A stretch of 64,000 bases of DNA from Macrothele yani (Eukaryota; Arthropoda; Arachnida; Araneae; Macrothelidae). Positions within the stretch are counted from its first letter, which is position 1. Each line of letters opens with the position of its first letter. The stretch is taken from assembly GCA_039090855.1 (NCBI GenBank), contig CM077023.1:78653127-78717126 (forward strand). Direction: 5' to 3'. A program made the translations under genes and the position numbers. Shown here piece after piece: positions 47,013-58,184 of this stretch. The notes beneath the pieces were generated by a model, which saw only the letters and a list, made by a program, of their open reading frames with translations, was not told the origin of the DNA and made no database searches.

Positions 47013-47884
47013 ATAGATACACCGTTATTAGGGACGTAGCGAAGGGGAAGGTACTGGGAGAACGGACCCCTCCCGAAATTTTACACCTGTACTGTTTTGC
47101 TTTATTATTTTCATAGTCATTTCAAAATACGCACTTTTCACGACATAATTATACAGAGTTTGTGCATTGTTTTTCTCCTCAGTTCGTAAGATTAATTGGG
47201 TTAGCTGCATACCTTAGAGAGAAAAATATTGAACGTACAGCATAATGTATATACAATTTACTAAATTTGGATACATATGTTACACCTTCAGGCTATCTTT
47301 CTCTGATCATTACACTTTTCATGCCCGCTGTCTTCTCTTGCTTCTCTCTCTGTCTACTTGTGCAAGAACACAACGGACTCTGTGCAGTAGTGGCTATAAA
47401 GTATACCTGGATAAAGTTTATCTACTGTATCGATTAGAGCCTTATTGTGAAAATCTCTGGTTAATGTAACAGTAAAGTCAAAATATTTTATTTGGCGTGA
47501 GAAATTCGAAAGGGAACACAAACCAGAAAAATTAATACCCACCTACGTTACTACAGCTCTTGTCGCCTGTGAACAGGAATTCTACCTTAATATTCGGAGG
47601 CAATGACTGTATGAAAACAAATTTAAGATCCGGGGGTTAGCTCACAGTCTTAACGGTAAATAGACAGTCCTTTTCTGTGATGAATAAGGCTAAAACCGTC
47701 TTAAAGAAAACAAAAGTGGACTGCAATGACTGAATGGTTTGACTCTTCTTTCAGAGCATTCAGATGTTCATCTCAGTGCAAAGTCGTAGATGTACTGTCT
47801 CTCCGCCCAAGGTGTATCCCTTTTACTCACTAATAAAACATTTTTATAGTGACGAAAAGTTTCCAAATACTCTTAATTACAGAA
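47013..47884. other. Unassigned interval
   Basis: Short open frames only. No repeat ends or motifs seen. Confidence 0.4.
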
Positions 47885-48811
47885 TAAAGCATGTATCATC
47901 ATTGTCAACCATTATCAATCCACTGCTGGACGAAGGTCTCCCCAGGTTTCTTGCACAACGGTCTTCTTGTGCCAGTCTCCTCCATGTTACTCCCGCATAC
48001 TTTCGAATTTCATCCACCCATCTCACATGTGGTCTTCTTCTAGGTCTTTTCCTGTTCCTTGGAATCTAGTCCAAAATTTCGGCTGTCCATTGATGGTATG
48101 TCCTTCTGGCAATATGTCCAGCCCATTGCCATTTCAGGGATTTTACTCTGATCATGATGTCTTCCACTCTTGTCATTTTTCTGATCCACGAGTTCCTCTT
48201 CTTATCTCTCCTGGTTACACCAAGCATGCACCTCGCCATGCTTTTTGAGTTGTCTGTAGTTCTTTTGTATGTCTCTTTTAGTTAAGGACCACGTCTCTGC
48301 ACCATACGTAAGCACTATAAGGATGCATTGATCAAACACTTTTCCTTTAAGACATAATGGCATATTGCTCTTGAAAATTATACTGTTTCTTCTAAAAGCT
48401 CTCCAGGCAAGTTTTATACGCCGATTAATTTCATCATCAATGTGACCCTCACTTGATATCTGCTGTCCAAGATAAATGTAGGTATTGATTATCTCCAGCT
48501 TTCCTCCATCAATCGATAAATCTTCATTTTTTGTAAAAGCATTGTACATCACTTTTGTCTTCTGAAAATTCATTTTTAATTCCACTTCTTTACTGTTGTC
48601 AGCAAGTTCCTGGGTCATACTCTGCAGCTCTGATGGGGTATTTGCAAAAATGACTACGTCATCAGAAAAACGAAGGGGAGTTAGATAATCTCCATTAATC
48701 TTAATCCCCCAGTTCAGTGATTGAAAGACAGTTCCCAATGTGACATTAAAGAGTTTGGGAGATATAGTGTCACCTTGTCTCACTCCCTTTCCAATTTTTT
48801 AAAGCATGTAT
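47885..48811 (-). pseudogene. 5'-truncated RTE LINE with perfect 12-bp target duplication
   Basis: The insert is 47897-48799. TAAAGCATGTAT lies at 47885-47896 and 48800-48811. On the minus strand the copy starts in the RT domain at RQGDTISPKLFN. It continues with a FSDD box (FADD in copy 1), EEINRR-like residues, TYGAETW and the tail, with frameshifts near the end. Truncation during target-primed reverse transcription explains the missing 5' two-thirds. Confidence 0.93.
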
Positions 48812-48820
48812 ATATACATA

Positions 48821-49506
48821 TGTAAATTTCATATAACGCCACCCTTGATGTAACGCCACAGGGTGAGCCAAAATTCCCTGTGCATCTGGCAAGAGAATAC
48901 ACGTACAACAATTACAAGTGTGCCTGGCTACAATAAATGCTGTAAACGGTTCCCTCTTGTGTGTAAACATGCATCCACGCGTCTGATCATGTTATTAAAG
49001 ACACGTGAAAGGTCCAACGGAGAAATGTTGCTGATTACTGTGGTGATAGCTTGAACGGTTCCGGCTGAGAACGGGAATTGTTCTTGTAAACAGAATTTCT
49101 CGGTAAACACCACAGATAATAATCTGGAGACGTTAGATCGGGCGAACGTGGCGGTCATATGCCTGTAGAGATGATCTTGTTTCTCTACACATCAGTCAAC
49201 AACGCCATGGAGGCATGAACTGTATGGGACGTAGCGGAATCCTGCTGGAAGTAACCATTAACAATTAACGTGTGTTTGGGGCGTAACCCCGCCCCAAACA
49301 CACGAACATTCTCCATTCACAATATTTCATGTACGTGTGCGGTAATTACACTTTATAGATTTCTTATTATTTTTTCTATCACAGTAAGTCAGGTGCACAG
49401 GGACTTTTGGCTCACCCTGTATATTCAGTCAAGCCTTGTACCACCACAGTTTGTTTCATGACATTGTGGCGTTAAATCAAGGTTGGCGTTACCTCAAATT
49501 TGATAA
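48821..49506. mobile_element. Foldback (MITE-like) element enclosing a Tc/mariner-like relic
   Basis: The left arm 48821-48858 (ATAACGCCACCCTTGATG then TAACGCCAC) is inverted at 49465-49506. Each arm itself contains two direct TAACGCCA units about 17 bp apart. The left arm begins nine bases after the target duplication of the neighbouring RTE insert. The centre is almost entirely the nested element. Confidence 0.7.
48859..49419 (-). mobile_element. Internally deleted Tc/mariner-like element
   Basis: The ends CAGGGTGAGCCAAAATTCCC and its inverted partner (GGGACTTTTGGCTCACCCTG) are nearly perfect. TA follows at the right; the left has CA. On the minus strand a transposase C-terminus survives in two frames: QQDSATSHTVHASM, PPRSPDLTSPDYYLW, then LSRVFNNMIRRVDACLHTRG. 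The family resembles those often labelled Tc3-like, with W-PPRSPDLTP-D near the third catalytic residue. The N-terminal half is deleted. Confidence 0.8.
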
Positions 49507-50289
49507 TTATTTCTAAATTACCCAAATTTTGTTAGTTATGTTTTTTTGGAAACAATTAGCATTAAACTAAAAACATGTTAATCAGAAAAAACGCACCAAT
49601 ATGTTGTGTATTTCGTGTGCACCGAAATTCGAAGTGCCCATTTCCATCTCGAAAGCTTAGTCAATAGATAAAATGAGAAAATTTACTTTGTTTCGTAGAA
49701 AGATAAAATTAACATTTCAATTATAAAGAAATGAATAAAAAATCATGTTGCGTTGCTGAAACTTTATCAAGCGAAAATCATTACATAAAATCATTTTATA
49801 TACCTTGGTATCTTTTTAAAAACTCGTGTATTTTCATTTGTATTTTAGAATTCAATCCAATTATTTTCAGAGCACAATAAAATTTAACAAGCGAGTTTGA
49901 AATATCGCCATCCATCGAGTTTGCTTCAAAGAATCTTCTTAATGTTAGAAGGCACTGATTCCCATCTTTGATTGAATCAGTATCTTAACATTAAGGTTCG
50001 CCATTAAATCATGGTCCGAAAAAGCAGGAAGGAAATTCTCAGACAGAAGTGGTGGTATATCAAATATATTTTATATTGGGAAAGGCACTTTGGCGCAGTA
50101 ATATGCATTGGCGGATACCAAAGGTGTGGATATATATATCAAGGGATCAAAGGATGTTTTATATAGAGCACGTGTGTTCAGACACAAGGACTGGCGTTAT
50201 TGAAGGGTGGCGGTAAATCGAGGGTTGATTCTGTGTGTCTGTAGAACAAATTACTACTCAAATGGTACTAAAAAAATCAACTTTGAAAT
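49507..50289. other. Unassigned AT-rich interval
   Basis: A small imperfect inverted repeat (CTTAATGTTAG and CTTAACATTAAG) lies near 49937-49996. Nothing else recognised. Confidence 0.4.
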
Positions 50290-51706
50290 TCATCTTATGC
50301 TGACCTTGGTTACGTTTAACGGACGGTCTCTATCTTATGATTCAAGACTCCTTCAATTGGAGGAGAAACTCCAAAGGATCAAGTGGGACATCGTCGGGGT
50401 AAGCGAGATAAGAAGAAAAGTAGAAGATCTCATTAAACTGGAAAGTGGACATCTCTACTATTGCGAGACAGATACTGGCAAAACTAGTGGTGTTGGATTT
50501 ATTATAAACAAAGAAACTGAAAAACAATGATCTAAAATTTGAAATTCCTCGTAGCTGCGAGACTTATTATCCAACTCCCCAAAAGAAAAAAAAAAAACAC
50601 CTGGCTCAGATTATTCAAGCCTACGCACCCTCCACCACCCTCCACAAGCCATCGTGAAGAAAAATTTGAAGAATTTTACGAAGACATTTGGCATCAAAAT
50701 AACAAAAGCAAGCAGCACTAAAAGATCATTATGGGTGATTTCTATGCGAAAATGGGGCAACAGCAACAGAATGAAAATTCGGTCACGGAAACAAGCGTGG
50801 AAATACTCTCGTAGAGTTGGAAGAGGCAGGAAGTTGTCCATTATGAACTCCTTTTTCAAGAAAAAGCCACATAGGAGATGGACATGGAGGCATCCCAAAG
50901 GGATGACAAGTGAAATTGATTTTATTATGTGTAACAAGAAATTTGTCATTGAAAACTGGAGTGTGCTGAACCGGTTCAACACAGGGAGTGATCATAGAAT
51001 GGTGGGATGTAGGATGCACCTCAACACTAAACTAGAACGTAGCAAGCTCATGAAGCAAACAAAATGTATTGACATTGCCAACCTTAAAAAGCATCATGAT
51101 ACCTTCAAATTAGAACTGAAGAACAGATTCTCTGCTTTAGAAGGCCTAAATTCGGAAGTAGACATTTCTTAAAGCTAACAGAAAACTAACCAAGGCTCTT
51201 ATGGAAACAGAAATAAAAATAGGTGGTATTAAGAACAAGTTGCATATGAAGAAAATAGCAGGAAAAACAAAAATGCTGATGCAAAAGAGAAAGGAGATGA
51301 GGACAAATAACGATGTAACTTCCGAAATGGAATATATAGAGCTATGAAAGACAGTACAAAAAAGTATCCCTAAAGATATAAGGAGATTCAATTGTGAGCT
51401 TGCGAGAAAAGCAACTGAAAACAACCAAAGCCTGAAGAGAGCAAAGTGACACATTAGTAAAGGAAGGAAACAGATTATGGTCATGAGAAGATGGTACTAT
51501 AATACGAAATAGAGGCAAAAGTTTGACAAGAGTGAAAGACTTCTACTCAAAACTATATGACAGTGATAATACATTTACTTCAGACATTACGAAAGGTACC
51601 AGTAACAAAGTCCCTCCAAGTCTTCCCAGCAGAAATTACACATGCAATTAAGAACATGAAACAGGGAACAGCTCCAGGAAAAGATGGAATTACCGTGGAC
51701 ATTATA

Positions 51707-52942
51707 CACTATCTACCAACAAGTAATTGGACACCCCTGCAATCGACGATATCTGCGGTCCTGATACAAGTCACAGCCGCCGCCGTTAAATATCGCGTGG
51801 GAAACAACGCAACCAGTCGCATTCAAGATGCCACGCAGTTCGGAGCTCTCCGATTTCGAGAAAGATGTAATCGTCGGGTATCACAGAAATGGCCGATCCA
51901 TACGTGACATATCCAGCGAGTTGAAGTACCCAAAATCGACAGTGGCCTACGTGATTGGCAAGTGGAAGATGAGAGGTGACCGTCGGAATGTGCCCCGACC
52001 CGGCAGACCCACAAAACTGGGAGTTAGAGACCAACGGGTGCTGGCCAGAGAAATTCGGAAGAACGGCGCCAAATCGATGAGCCACATCCGCGAGGAGTTT
52101 CAACAGGCATCCGGGAGTGTTCTTTCGATGAATACCATCCGTAAGGAAGCCCATCTGCTCGGTTATCATGGACGTGCTGCTGCCCACAAGCCTTTGATCA
52201 CCAAGTCCAATAGCGCTGCTTGGCTAACGAGGTGCAAAGAACGTCGACAGTGGACCATTGAAAAGTGGAAACAGGTTTTCTGGAGCGACGAATCAAGTTT
52301 CACCCTCTACTGATCGGATGGCAGGGTCTGGGTTTGGCGTCTGCCTGGAGAACGCCTCCTGCCGGAATGTATTGTGCCAACTGTGAAGTTCGGCGGCGGG
52401 GGAATTATGCTGTAGGGGTGTTTCTCCTGGTATGGCACGGGACCCTTGGTCGCAATTCTTGGTAGACTCAACGCCGAGACCTACTGCACCATTTTGGATG
52501 ACCACGCGCTTCCTACGTTGTGACAGTTTTACGGGGTGAACCCATGTTACTTTCAGGATGACAATGCCACCTGTCATGTTGCGAGGTCCACCTGTCATGT
52601 TGCGAGGTCCACCATGGCTTGGTATGGTGACAATGGGGTTAATCGAATGGACTGGCCTGCGCAGAGCCCGGACCTTAACCCTATCGAGCACCTCTGGGAC
52701 GAGTTGGAGCGTCGTCTTAAGGGGTGCCCCCACCGTTCGAAATCGGTGAAGGAACTGACCTGTCTTCTTCAAGCAGAGTGGAAGAAAATACCGCTAGCCG
52801 TCGTACAACGCCTGGTTGAGAGTATGCACGGAGGGTCGCAGCTGTAATCGCCGCTCGTGGAGGCTCCACCAACTATTGAAGGTGAATAAACTTCGTTTTC
52901 CTTTGCTATCACAGGTGTTCAATTACTTGTTGGTAGATAGTG
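51707..52942 (+). mobile_element. Tc1-like transposon, family B copy 2, inserted in RTE copy 2
   Basis: The TIRs are 29 bp with one mismatch (CACTATCTACCAACAAGTAA at the left). TA is at 51705-51706. The right side has CA (52943-52944), a mutated TA. RTE copy 1 gives the empty-site reading: one TA between ACATT-A and CAAGAAGC. Length 1,236 bp. Confidence 0.96.
51828..52844 (+). pseudogene. Tc1 transposase, family B copy 2 (three stops, otherwise open)
   Basis: Start ATG at 51828 (MPRSSELSDFEKDVIVGYHR). The paired-like DNA-binding region contains GRSIRDISSELKYPKSTV and the linker RPGRPTKLG. The catalytic motifs are WSDESSFTLY, FQDDNATCH and SPDLNPIEHLWDE. A 7-residue duplication (CHVARST twice) stretches the D-to-E spacing from 34 to 41. 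The frame is otherwise continuous through GGSQL. It is broken only by stops at 52311-52313, after GGGGIML, and after ALPTL; the last two probably replace tryptophan. No frameshift, so this is a younger copy than most here. Confidence 0.92.
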
Positions 52943-53912
52943 CACAAGAAGCACGTGGAGAAATTGAAACTAGACTCGCCTAAGTTTTCACTAGTTGTCT
53001 CAATGAATGCAGGATTCCTGAGTTGGAAAAATGCTTCAATGATACTGCTACATAAAAAGGTGACATTGAGGATCTCAGGAACTACAGGCCCATCAGCCTC
53101 CTATCAGTGGTTTATAAAATCTTTACAAAGGTTCTTTCACATCGCTTGAAGGTAACACAAACATGGCTCAACCGAGAGAACAAGCTGGATCCAAGAGTGG
53201 CTACAGCAGTACAGATTATACGCATATGTGTATTGAGAGAACTGAAAGAACGAGGGAAAATGAATTGCTATGTAAGGATTTATTGATTATGAAAAAGCTG
53301 ATTGATTCCGTGAATCCATTAGCAGTTACCATAAGCTTTGAAATCCTGCGGTACTGAAATTACACACATTAGCGTTATTAATAACGTCTCTCAAAATGAA
53401 AGTACAAGGGTAGATACACCACCAATAAAAAGTGAGTGAGTGAGACAAGTTGACACCATATCTCCCAAACTCTTTAATGCCATATTGCAAAATGTCTTTC
53501 CAATATTGAATTCGGAAAACAAGGGTATTAAGATTAATGGAGATTATTTAACACACTTTCGTTTTACTGATGACGTGGCAATTTTCGCAGAGCTGTAGAG
53601 TATGATCCAAGAACTTGCTGACAAGAGTAAAGAAGTGATATTAAAAATGAGCTCTCAGAAGACAAAACAGATGTACAATGCTTTTACAAGAAATGAAGAT
53701 TTATCGATTGATGGGGAAAAGTTAGAGATAACAGATACCTACATTTTCCTTGGACAGATGTCAAGCGAAGGTCACACTGAGGAAGAAATTAATCGGCGTG
53801 CAAAACTTGGTTGGAGAGCTTTTGGGAGAAACAGTACAATTTTCAAGAGCAATATGCCATTACGTCTTAAAAGAAAACTGTTTAATCAATGCTTCCTGCC
53901 AGTGCTTACGTA

Positions 53913-54199
53913 AGGAGAAGAAGATTTGCTTAGGAATGCCAAATTTCTTCAAAAATTAGTAGACGCGTTTGCATTGTGAGTACTTTACGAAAAATAAAAA
54001 AAAAAAATCTCTAAGTTGGTGTACATACGCCGGACAAGCAGTTTCGAACATCAGACATAACCGTTTGCAACGAATGCCAGGGAACTCGTGAAATCTTTTC
54101 AAAATGGGATCAGTGACTCCTTATTCATAGAGTTTCAGATTATTTGCTTTCCAACTGCATATATATATATATATTCTGTTTTATAGAATGAAGTGTGGA
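53913..54199. other. Unassigned interval with a short TA tract
   Basis: Contains an A-run near 53995-54007 and TATATATATATATA near 54161-54174. No coding motifs. Confidence 0.4.
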
Positions 54200-54385
54200 A
54201 GTCCGTTCAGGTGACAAATGTCACAGTCTAGGGCTTTCGGACATTCGCCTGAGATGTATGATGATTGGATGATATGCTTGACTCCCGGCTCGGGCATTGT
54301 CCCCTCCTTGGAATCAGTGGCTTTAAATTAGGAGCCAGCGACTCCTCATAACCTTAGATGTTAAATGGGGTAGTCAAACCAAGAA
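54200..54385 (+). repeat. Diverged SINE S1-type copy, plus orientation
   Basis: The body blocks TCCTTGGAATCAGTGGC, TTTAAATTAGGAGCCAGC and GACTCCTCATAACC follow the reverse complement of S1. The head is poorly preserved. It is similar in age to the copy at 433-650. Confidence 0.5.
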
Positions 54386-54913
54386 AAAAAGAAGGCATTC
54401 TTTCTTTTCATTTAGAATTTATGACGTGAGGGCCTTATTTGGCTAAACAGCTCTATGTGAAATTACAGTGTACACAAGGTCAGTACGCACTTGCTGGATA
54501 CAAAGAAGTCATTTCTCAGGATCAAGGGGTAAGAAGTACTGCAAAACTGGCACCAAGTATGTACATACAAGTCAGTCACAAAAGTCAACATACAACGCTT
54601 TAAAATGTAACCATTTAAAGAATCATGACCGTTTAGGAAACTTTACATGATTAGTAACCTTATATCTTACAGGTGCAACCGTGCAGTAAAATAAATGATT
54701 GAAACAAAATAAAATAACAAGAATATGCAAATAACTTCGAAAATCACGTCACAAAAATCTGCATACAGCACTGTATTTCTGTTTCGTCATACGAACTCAT
54801 TCTTATTTAAGCAAGCAGGAAACTGTAGTGCATCACACTGCTGAATGAAAAGTTAATCTTGTGTATATGTTAGTCAAGTTTTTTGTGTTTTGTTTTTGTG
54901 TATTACTGTAAAA

Positions 54914-56095
54914 ATGGCATCACGAAAAGAAATTTCTTTGGACATGAAAAATGCGATAATAACTGTTGCGAAAGGACGAAAAATTGTCGGTGAGATTTCA
55001 AAAATTGTTGGTAAAAGCCATTCACAAGTGTCCAAACTGTTATTAGGAATTACGAATCGGACGAAGATGCGTACAACAAAGCTCGAAGTGGTCCCCAGAG
55101 TATTAAGTGATCGAGATGTAACCTAGTCAAGTCAAATCCGAAAATATATGCTCCAAAATTAACGGAATATATATATATTCTTTTTTGATTGGAAGTTTAA
55201 CGACCACCGTGAGCAACTCAATGGGCTATAAGCAGTCGCTCGTCCCTAATTTAGGGTCACTGGTTCCAGGGAAAGGAGAGAGTCAGTGCCGTAACACAAA
55301 CACAATATCCATGCCTCACCGGGATTCGAACCCGGACCCCTTTGGTACAAATGATCAGAGGCCATCGCTTAGACCACTGCTCCACTGGAGCAGCCGGAAT
55401 AACCACGACTGGTAAAACTGTGCATGCCAAGACTGTACGAAGAATTCTTCGATCTAAACGATATAATGAGAGAGTTCCCAAAAGAAAGCCTCTAATAACC
55501 TCAACAAATCAGACAAAAAGACTTAACTTTGCTGAAAAGTATATCAACAAAGACTGATTTTTTGAAAACAGTCCTACTTTACTGACGAAAGCAAATATTA
55601 TGCAATCTTTTTGGACCTTACTGTCGTAGAAAGAATTGGCGATGGAAAAATGAAGAAATAAAATTTGGTTCTCACAATCAAGCACGGTGGAGGAAATGTA
55701 ATGGTTTGGGGACCTATGACGGCGGCTGGGGTTGGGAAATTTGTTTTCATCGAGGGTACAATGGACTGCCTAAAATACTTAAAAGATATTGCAGGCTAAT
55801 TTGCAGACATTTGTCGACAGCTTAGGACTTGGAACTTGGTCGTTCAGCAGGATAATGATCTTAAGTACACAACCAAGTTTGTCAGGTAGTGGCTGCTTTA
55901 TTAAGTACCTGAACAGCTAACCTCGCCTCCCCAGTCACCAGACTTAAATCCAATTGAACACCTACGGGATGAACTCTAGAGCAGAGATCGAAAACACACC
56001 ATCTCTAACCGAGAATCCTTGAAGGAAGCATTGACGCATACATGGTCTGAAATTACATCGTATACCACAAAATCTCCTGTGCTGTCAATGCCCAG
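54914..56095 (+). pseudogene. Tc1 transposase, family E, interrupted by SINE
   Basis: Start ATG at 54914 (MASRKEISLDMKNAIITVAK). A helix-turn-helix region reads IVGEISKIVGKSHSQVSKL. After the SINE, GITTTGKTVHAKTVRRILRS and RVPKRKPLITSTNQTKRL continue the same protein, so the SINE landed inside the gene. Downstream catalytic motifs are scattered over frames: a THFTDES-like block near 55575, a QQDND-like block near 55850 and SPDLNPIEHL near 55935. Stops are frequent. Confidence 0.85.
55163..55401 (-). mobile_element. SINE S1 copy inside the Tc1 family E transposase
   Basis: The insert is 55170-55394, flanked by CGGAATA at 55163-55169 and 55395-55401. Its A tail is followed by a short TA repeat. 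A-box and B-box (GGGTTCGAATCCCG) are well kept. Confidence 0.88.
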
Positions 56096-56469
56096 GAGAT
56101 TACAAGTAGTGACTGATTTAAAAAGAGGGCCTACACCATATTAATTTACTTCCCAGAAGTCTGAATCAATCACATTTCTAATTTTCTTTCCTTTGCACGC
56201 ACACTTTTGTGACATACATATGATACATTTATTAAAAATATATTTGTTTTGTATATCAGCTTGTTGTTTTCTCCTTTTCTTAGACAAACACATCTGTATA
56301 TAGTAAACCTTCTGCTGTAACAAATGTATAATTTCTCAAGTTCACGTAGTTTTTCTAATAATGCTGTTTTGGAGGTTCTATGTAGACTTTTGTGACTGAC
56401 TGTAATAGCAATGTCTTCGCTGCTTTGAAAGCAGTGGTGTACAGGTTGCAATGGGAGGTCGAATTCTCA

Positions 56470-56515
56470 CGAGGACGTTGAGATATATACAGTATATCTC
56501 AACGTTCTCGTAGAT
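56470..56515. repeat. Short hairpin
   Basis: GAGGACGTTGAGATATA and TATATCTCAACGTTCTC form a stem with one mismatch and a few loop bases. It lies between two Tc1 elements. Confidence 0.8.
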
Positions 56516-56539
56516 AATATAGACTAGATATATATAGAT

Positions 56540-57670
56540 GGGCTGAGAGGGACTCAGTAAGGTATTAGGTGTTCACAAGTATTTGGAGCCATGCTGACTG
56601 CAGTACATCTGACAGCTGCTGGAGGGTGCGTGATGGAGGATCCATAGAGCGAACAACACGATCAAGGTGGTCCCACAGATGCTCAATTGGGTTTAAATCT
56701 GGGGAATTAGGGAGCCAGGGAAGTACTTTTAAGTCTTCATTGTGTTCTTCCAACCACTCTCGGACTTTCTAGCTGTGATACGTCGCATTGTCACTCAGGA
56801 AGATCCCATCCGCCCCAAGGAAGACAATCAGCATGTATGGGTGTCCGTGGTCTGCAAAGATGGATTCATAACGAATTCGGTCCATATTGCCTTCCACAGG
56901 TATGAGTGGACCCTGAGAATCCCACGAGAACATTCCCAGACGATACAGCTGCCCCCACCAGCTTGTGTTCTTCCAGCAGTGGTTGAAGAGTGTCTGCTCT
57001 CCGATGTTTCTCGCCTTAAAAGAAAACGTCCATCCGTTCGATGAAACAGAAAACATGAATCTTCGGAGAAGGCAATCCTTTGCCAATCAGCGGAGGTATT
57101 ATTCCGATACTGCTGTGCAAATGTAAGCCTTTTTTGACGATGAACCTTCGTTAGCTTAGGTGCAGTGAACATCCGTCTGCATCGGAGCCCCATACGCAGC
57201 AGCATTCGCTGAACTATCGTTTTAGACACACTTCCGGTAGCCCCCTGGTTCATTCGGCCAGTCAGTTGCTTCACTGTAGCGTGTCGATTGGCCCTCACGT
57301 ACCTTCACAGCCGACGTTCACCTCTCACATCAGTGGCACGTGATGCTCCGCAGTTTTCACGTCGCTTATTCTCAATGGTGTCATTTCTCCAATCATGATA
57401 CACTTAACCACAGATGCACGCGAACAGTTCACAAACTGCGCTGCTTCAAAAATACTGCCACTCTTGGCCGGAAAGTCGATAATAATCCCTTTTTGCAAAT
57501 CTGATAAATCGCTCCTTTTATCCATGACGGCAACGAGTGATGTTTTCAGAATGCCTACAGCATACTTTATATACCCTCCAAGCCAGCTCACGACACGTGC
57601 TTTCTTCCATTGGATACGCACTGTTAACGTCAAAAGTAGGTGGTGGTCACAATAATGTGACTCTACTGTG
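56540..57670 (-). pseudogene. Tc1-like element, family F
   Basis: The right end, read inward on the minus strand, is CACAGTAGAGTCACATTATT, with TA at 57671-57672. The left end is only loosely similar (CAGTAAGGTATTAGGTG near 56556). Transposase from MDKRSDLSDLQKGIIIDFPA through GSIFEAAQFVNCSRASVVK (helix-turn-helix), then RHATVKQLTGRMNQGATGSV and RMLLRMGLRCRR. The catalytic blocks are AFSEDSCF, LSDNATYHS and SPDLNPIEHLWDHLDRVV. Several frameshifts separate these blocks. Confidence 0.82.
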
Positions 57671-57685
57671 TATATAATAACACTG

Positions 57686-58172
57686 CAAAAGTAACAGTAC
57701 CATTTAAGAGCAATATGTCATTATATCTTAAAAGAAAAGTACTTAATCAATGCATCATTCAAGTTCTTACATAAAGACCTTAACTAAAAAAAAAAAAAGC
57801 ATACAACGGCTGCAGACAACTGAAAGCGGCATGGAAAGATGCCTGCTTGGTGTAACCAGGAAAGATAAGAAGAGGAACTCGTAGATAAGGAAACTGACAG
57901 GAGTGAAAGACATCATGATCAGAGTAAAATTCCTGAAATGGCAACGGGCCGGACAATTGCCAGAAGAATGGACAACCAAAATTTTAGACTAGATTCCAAG
58001 GGACAGAAACAGACCCAAAAAAAAAAAAAAAGACCATATGGGAGATGGATGGATGAAATTTGAAAGCATGCCGGAGTAATATGGAGACAGGGTCAAGACA
58101 GTTGTGGAAAAACTTGGGAAGACCTTCATCCAGCAGTGCATTTATAACGGTTGACGATGATGATATATTGTA
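57686..58172 (+). pseudogene. RTE LINE ORF2 3' fragment
   Basis: It runs from the KSNM-like segment after the RT palm to the RTE 3' terminus with GACGATGATGATAT. It includes ERCLLGVTRKDKKRNS in one frame. An A-run near 57786-57798 and another near 58017-58031 disrupt it. No target duplication was found. Confidence 0.8.
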
Positions 58173-58184
58173 AGATCTGAAACA

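Larger units (their letters stand above)
50290..53912 (+). pseudogene. RTE LINE copy 2, interrupted by Tc1
   Basis: Homology to copy 1 starts at MLTLVTFNGRSL (50298) and runs to VLT near 53912. The endonuclease part has WDIVGVSEIRRK, MGDF, a WTWRHPKGMTSEIDFIM block and GSDHR. The linker contains QKRKEMRT. After GKDGITVDI the frame is cut by the Tc1 at 51707-52942, then resumes QEA-RGEIET. The RT part has TISPKLFNAIL, a FTDD box where copy 1 has FADD, and EEINRRAKLGWRAFGRN. Many frameshifts. The 3' tail is missing. Confidence 0.9.
54568..56402 (+). mobile_element. Tc1-like transposon, family E, with nested SINE
   Basis: The left end is CAAGTCAGTCACAAAAGTC and the right end is its inverted partner, ending CTTTTGTGACTGACTG. 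TA lies outside both (54566-54567 and 56403-56404). The length is 1,835 bp including about 232 bp of SINE. Uninterrupted size about 1.6 kb is normal. Confidence 0.9.
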
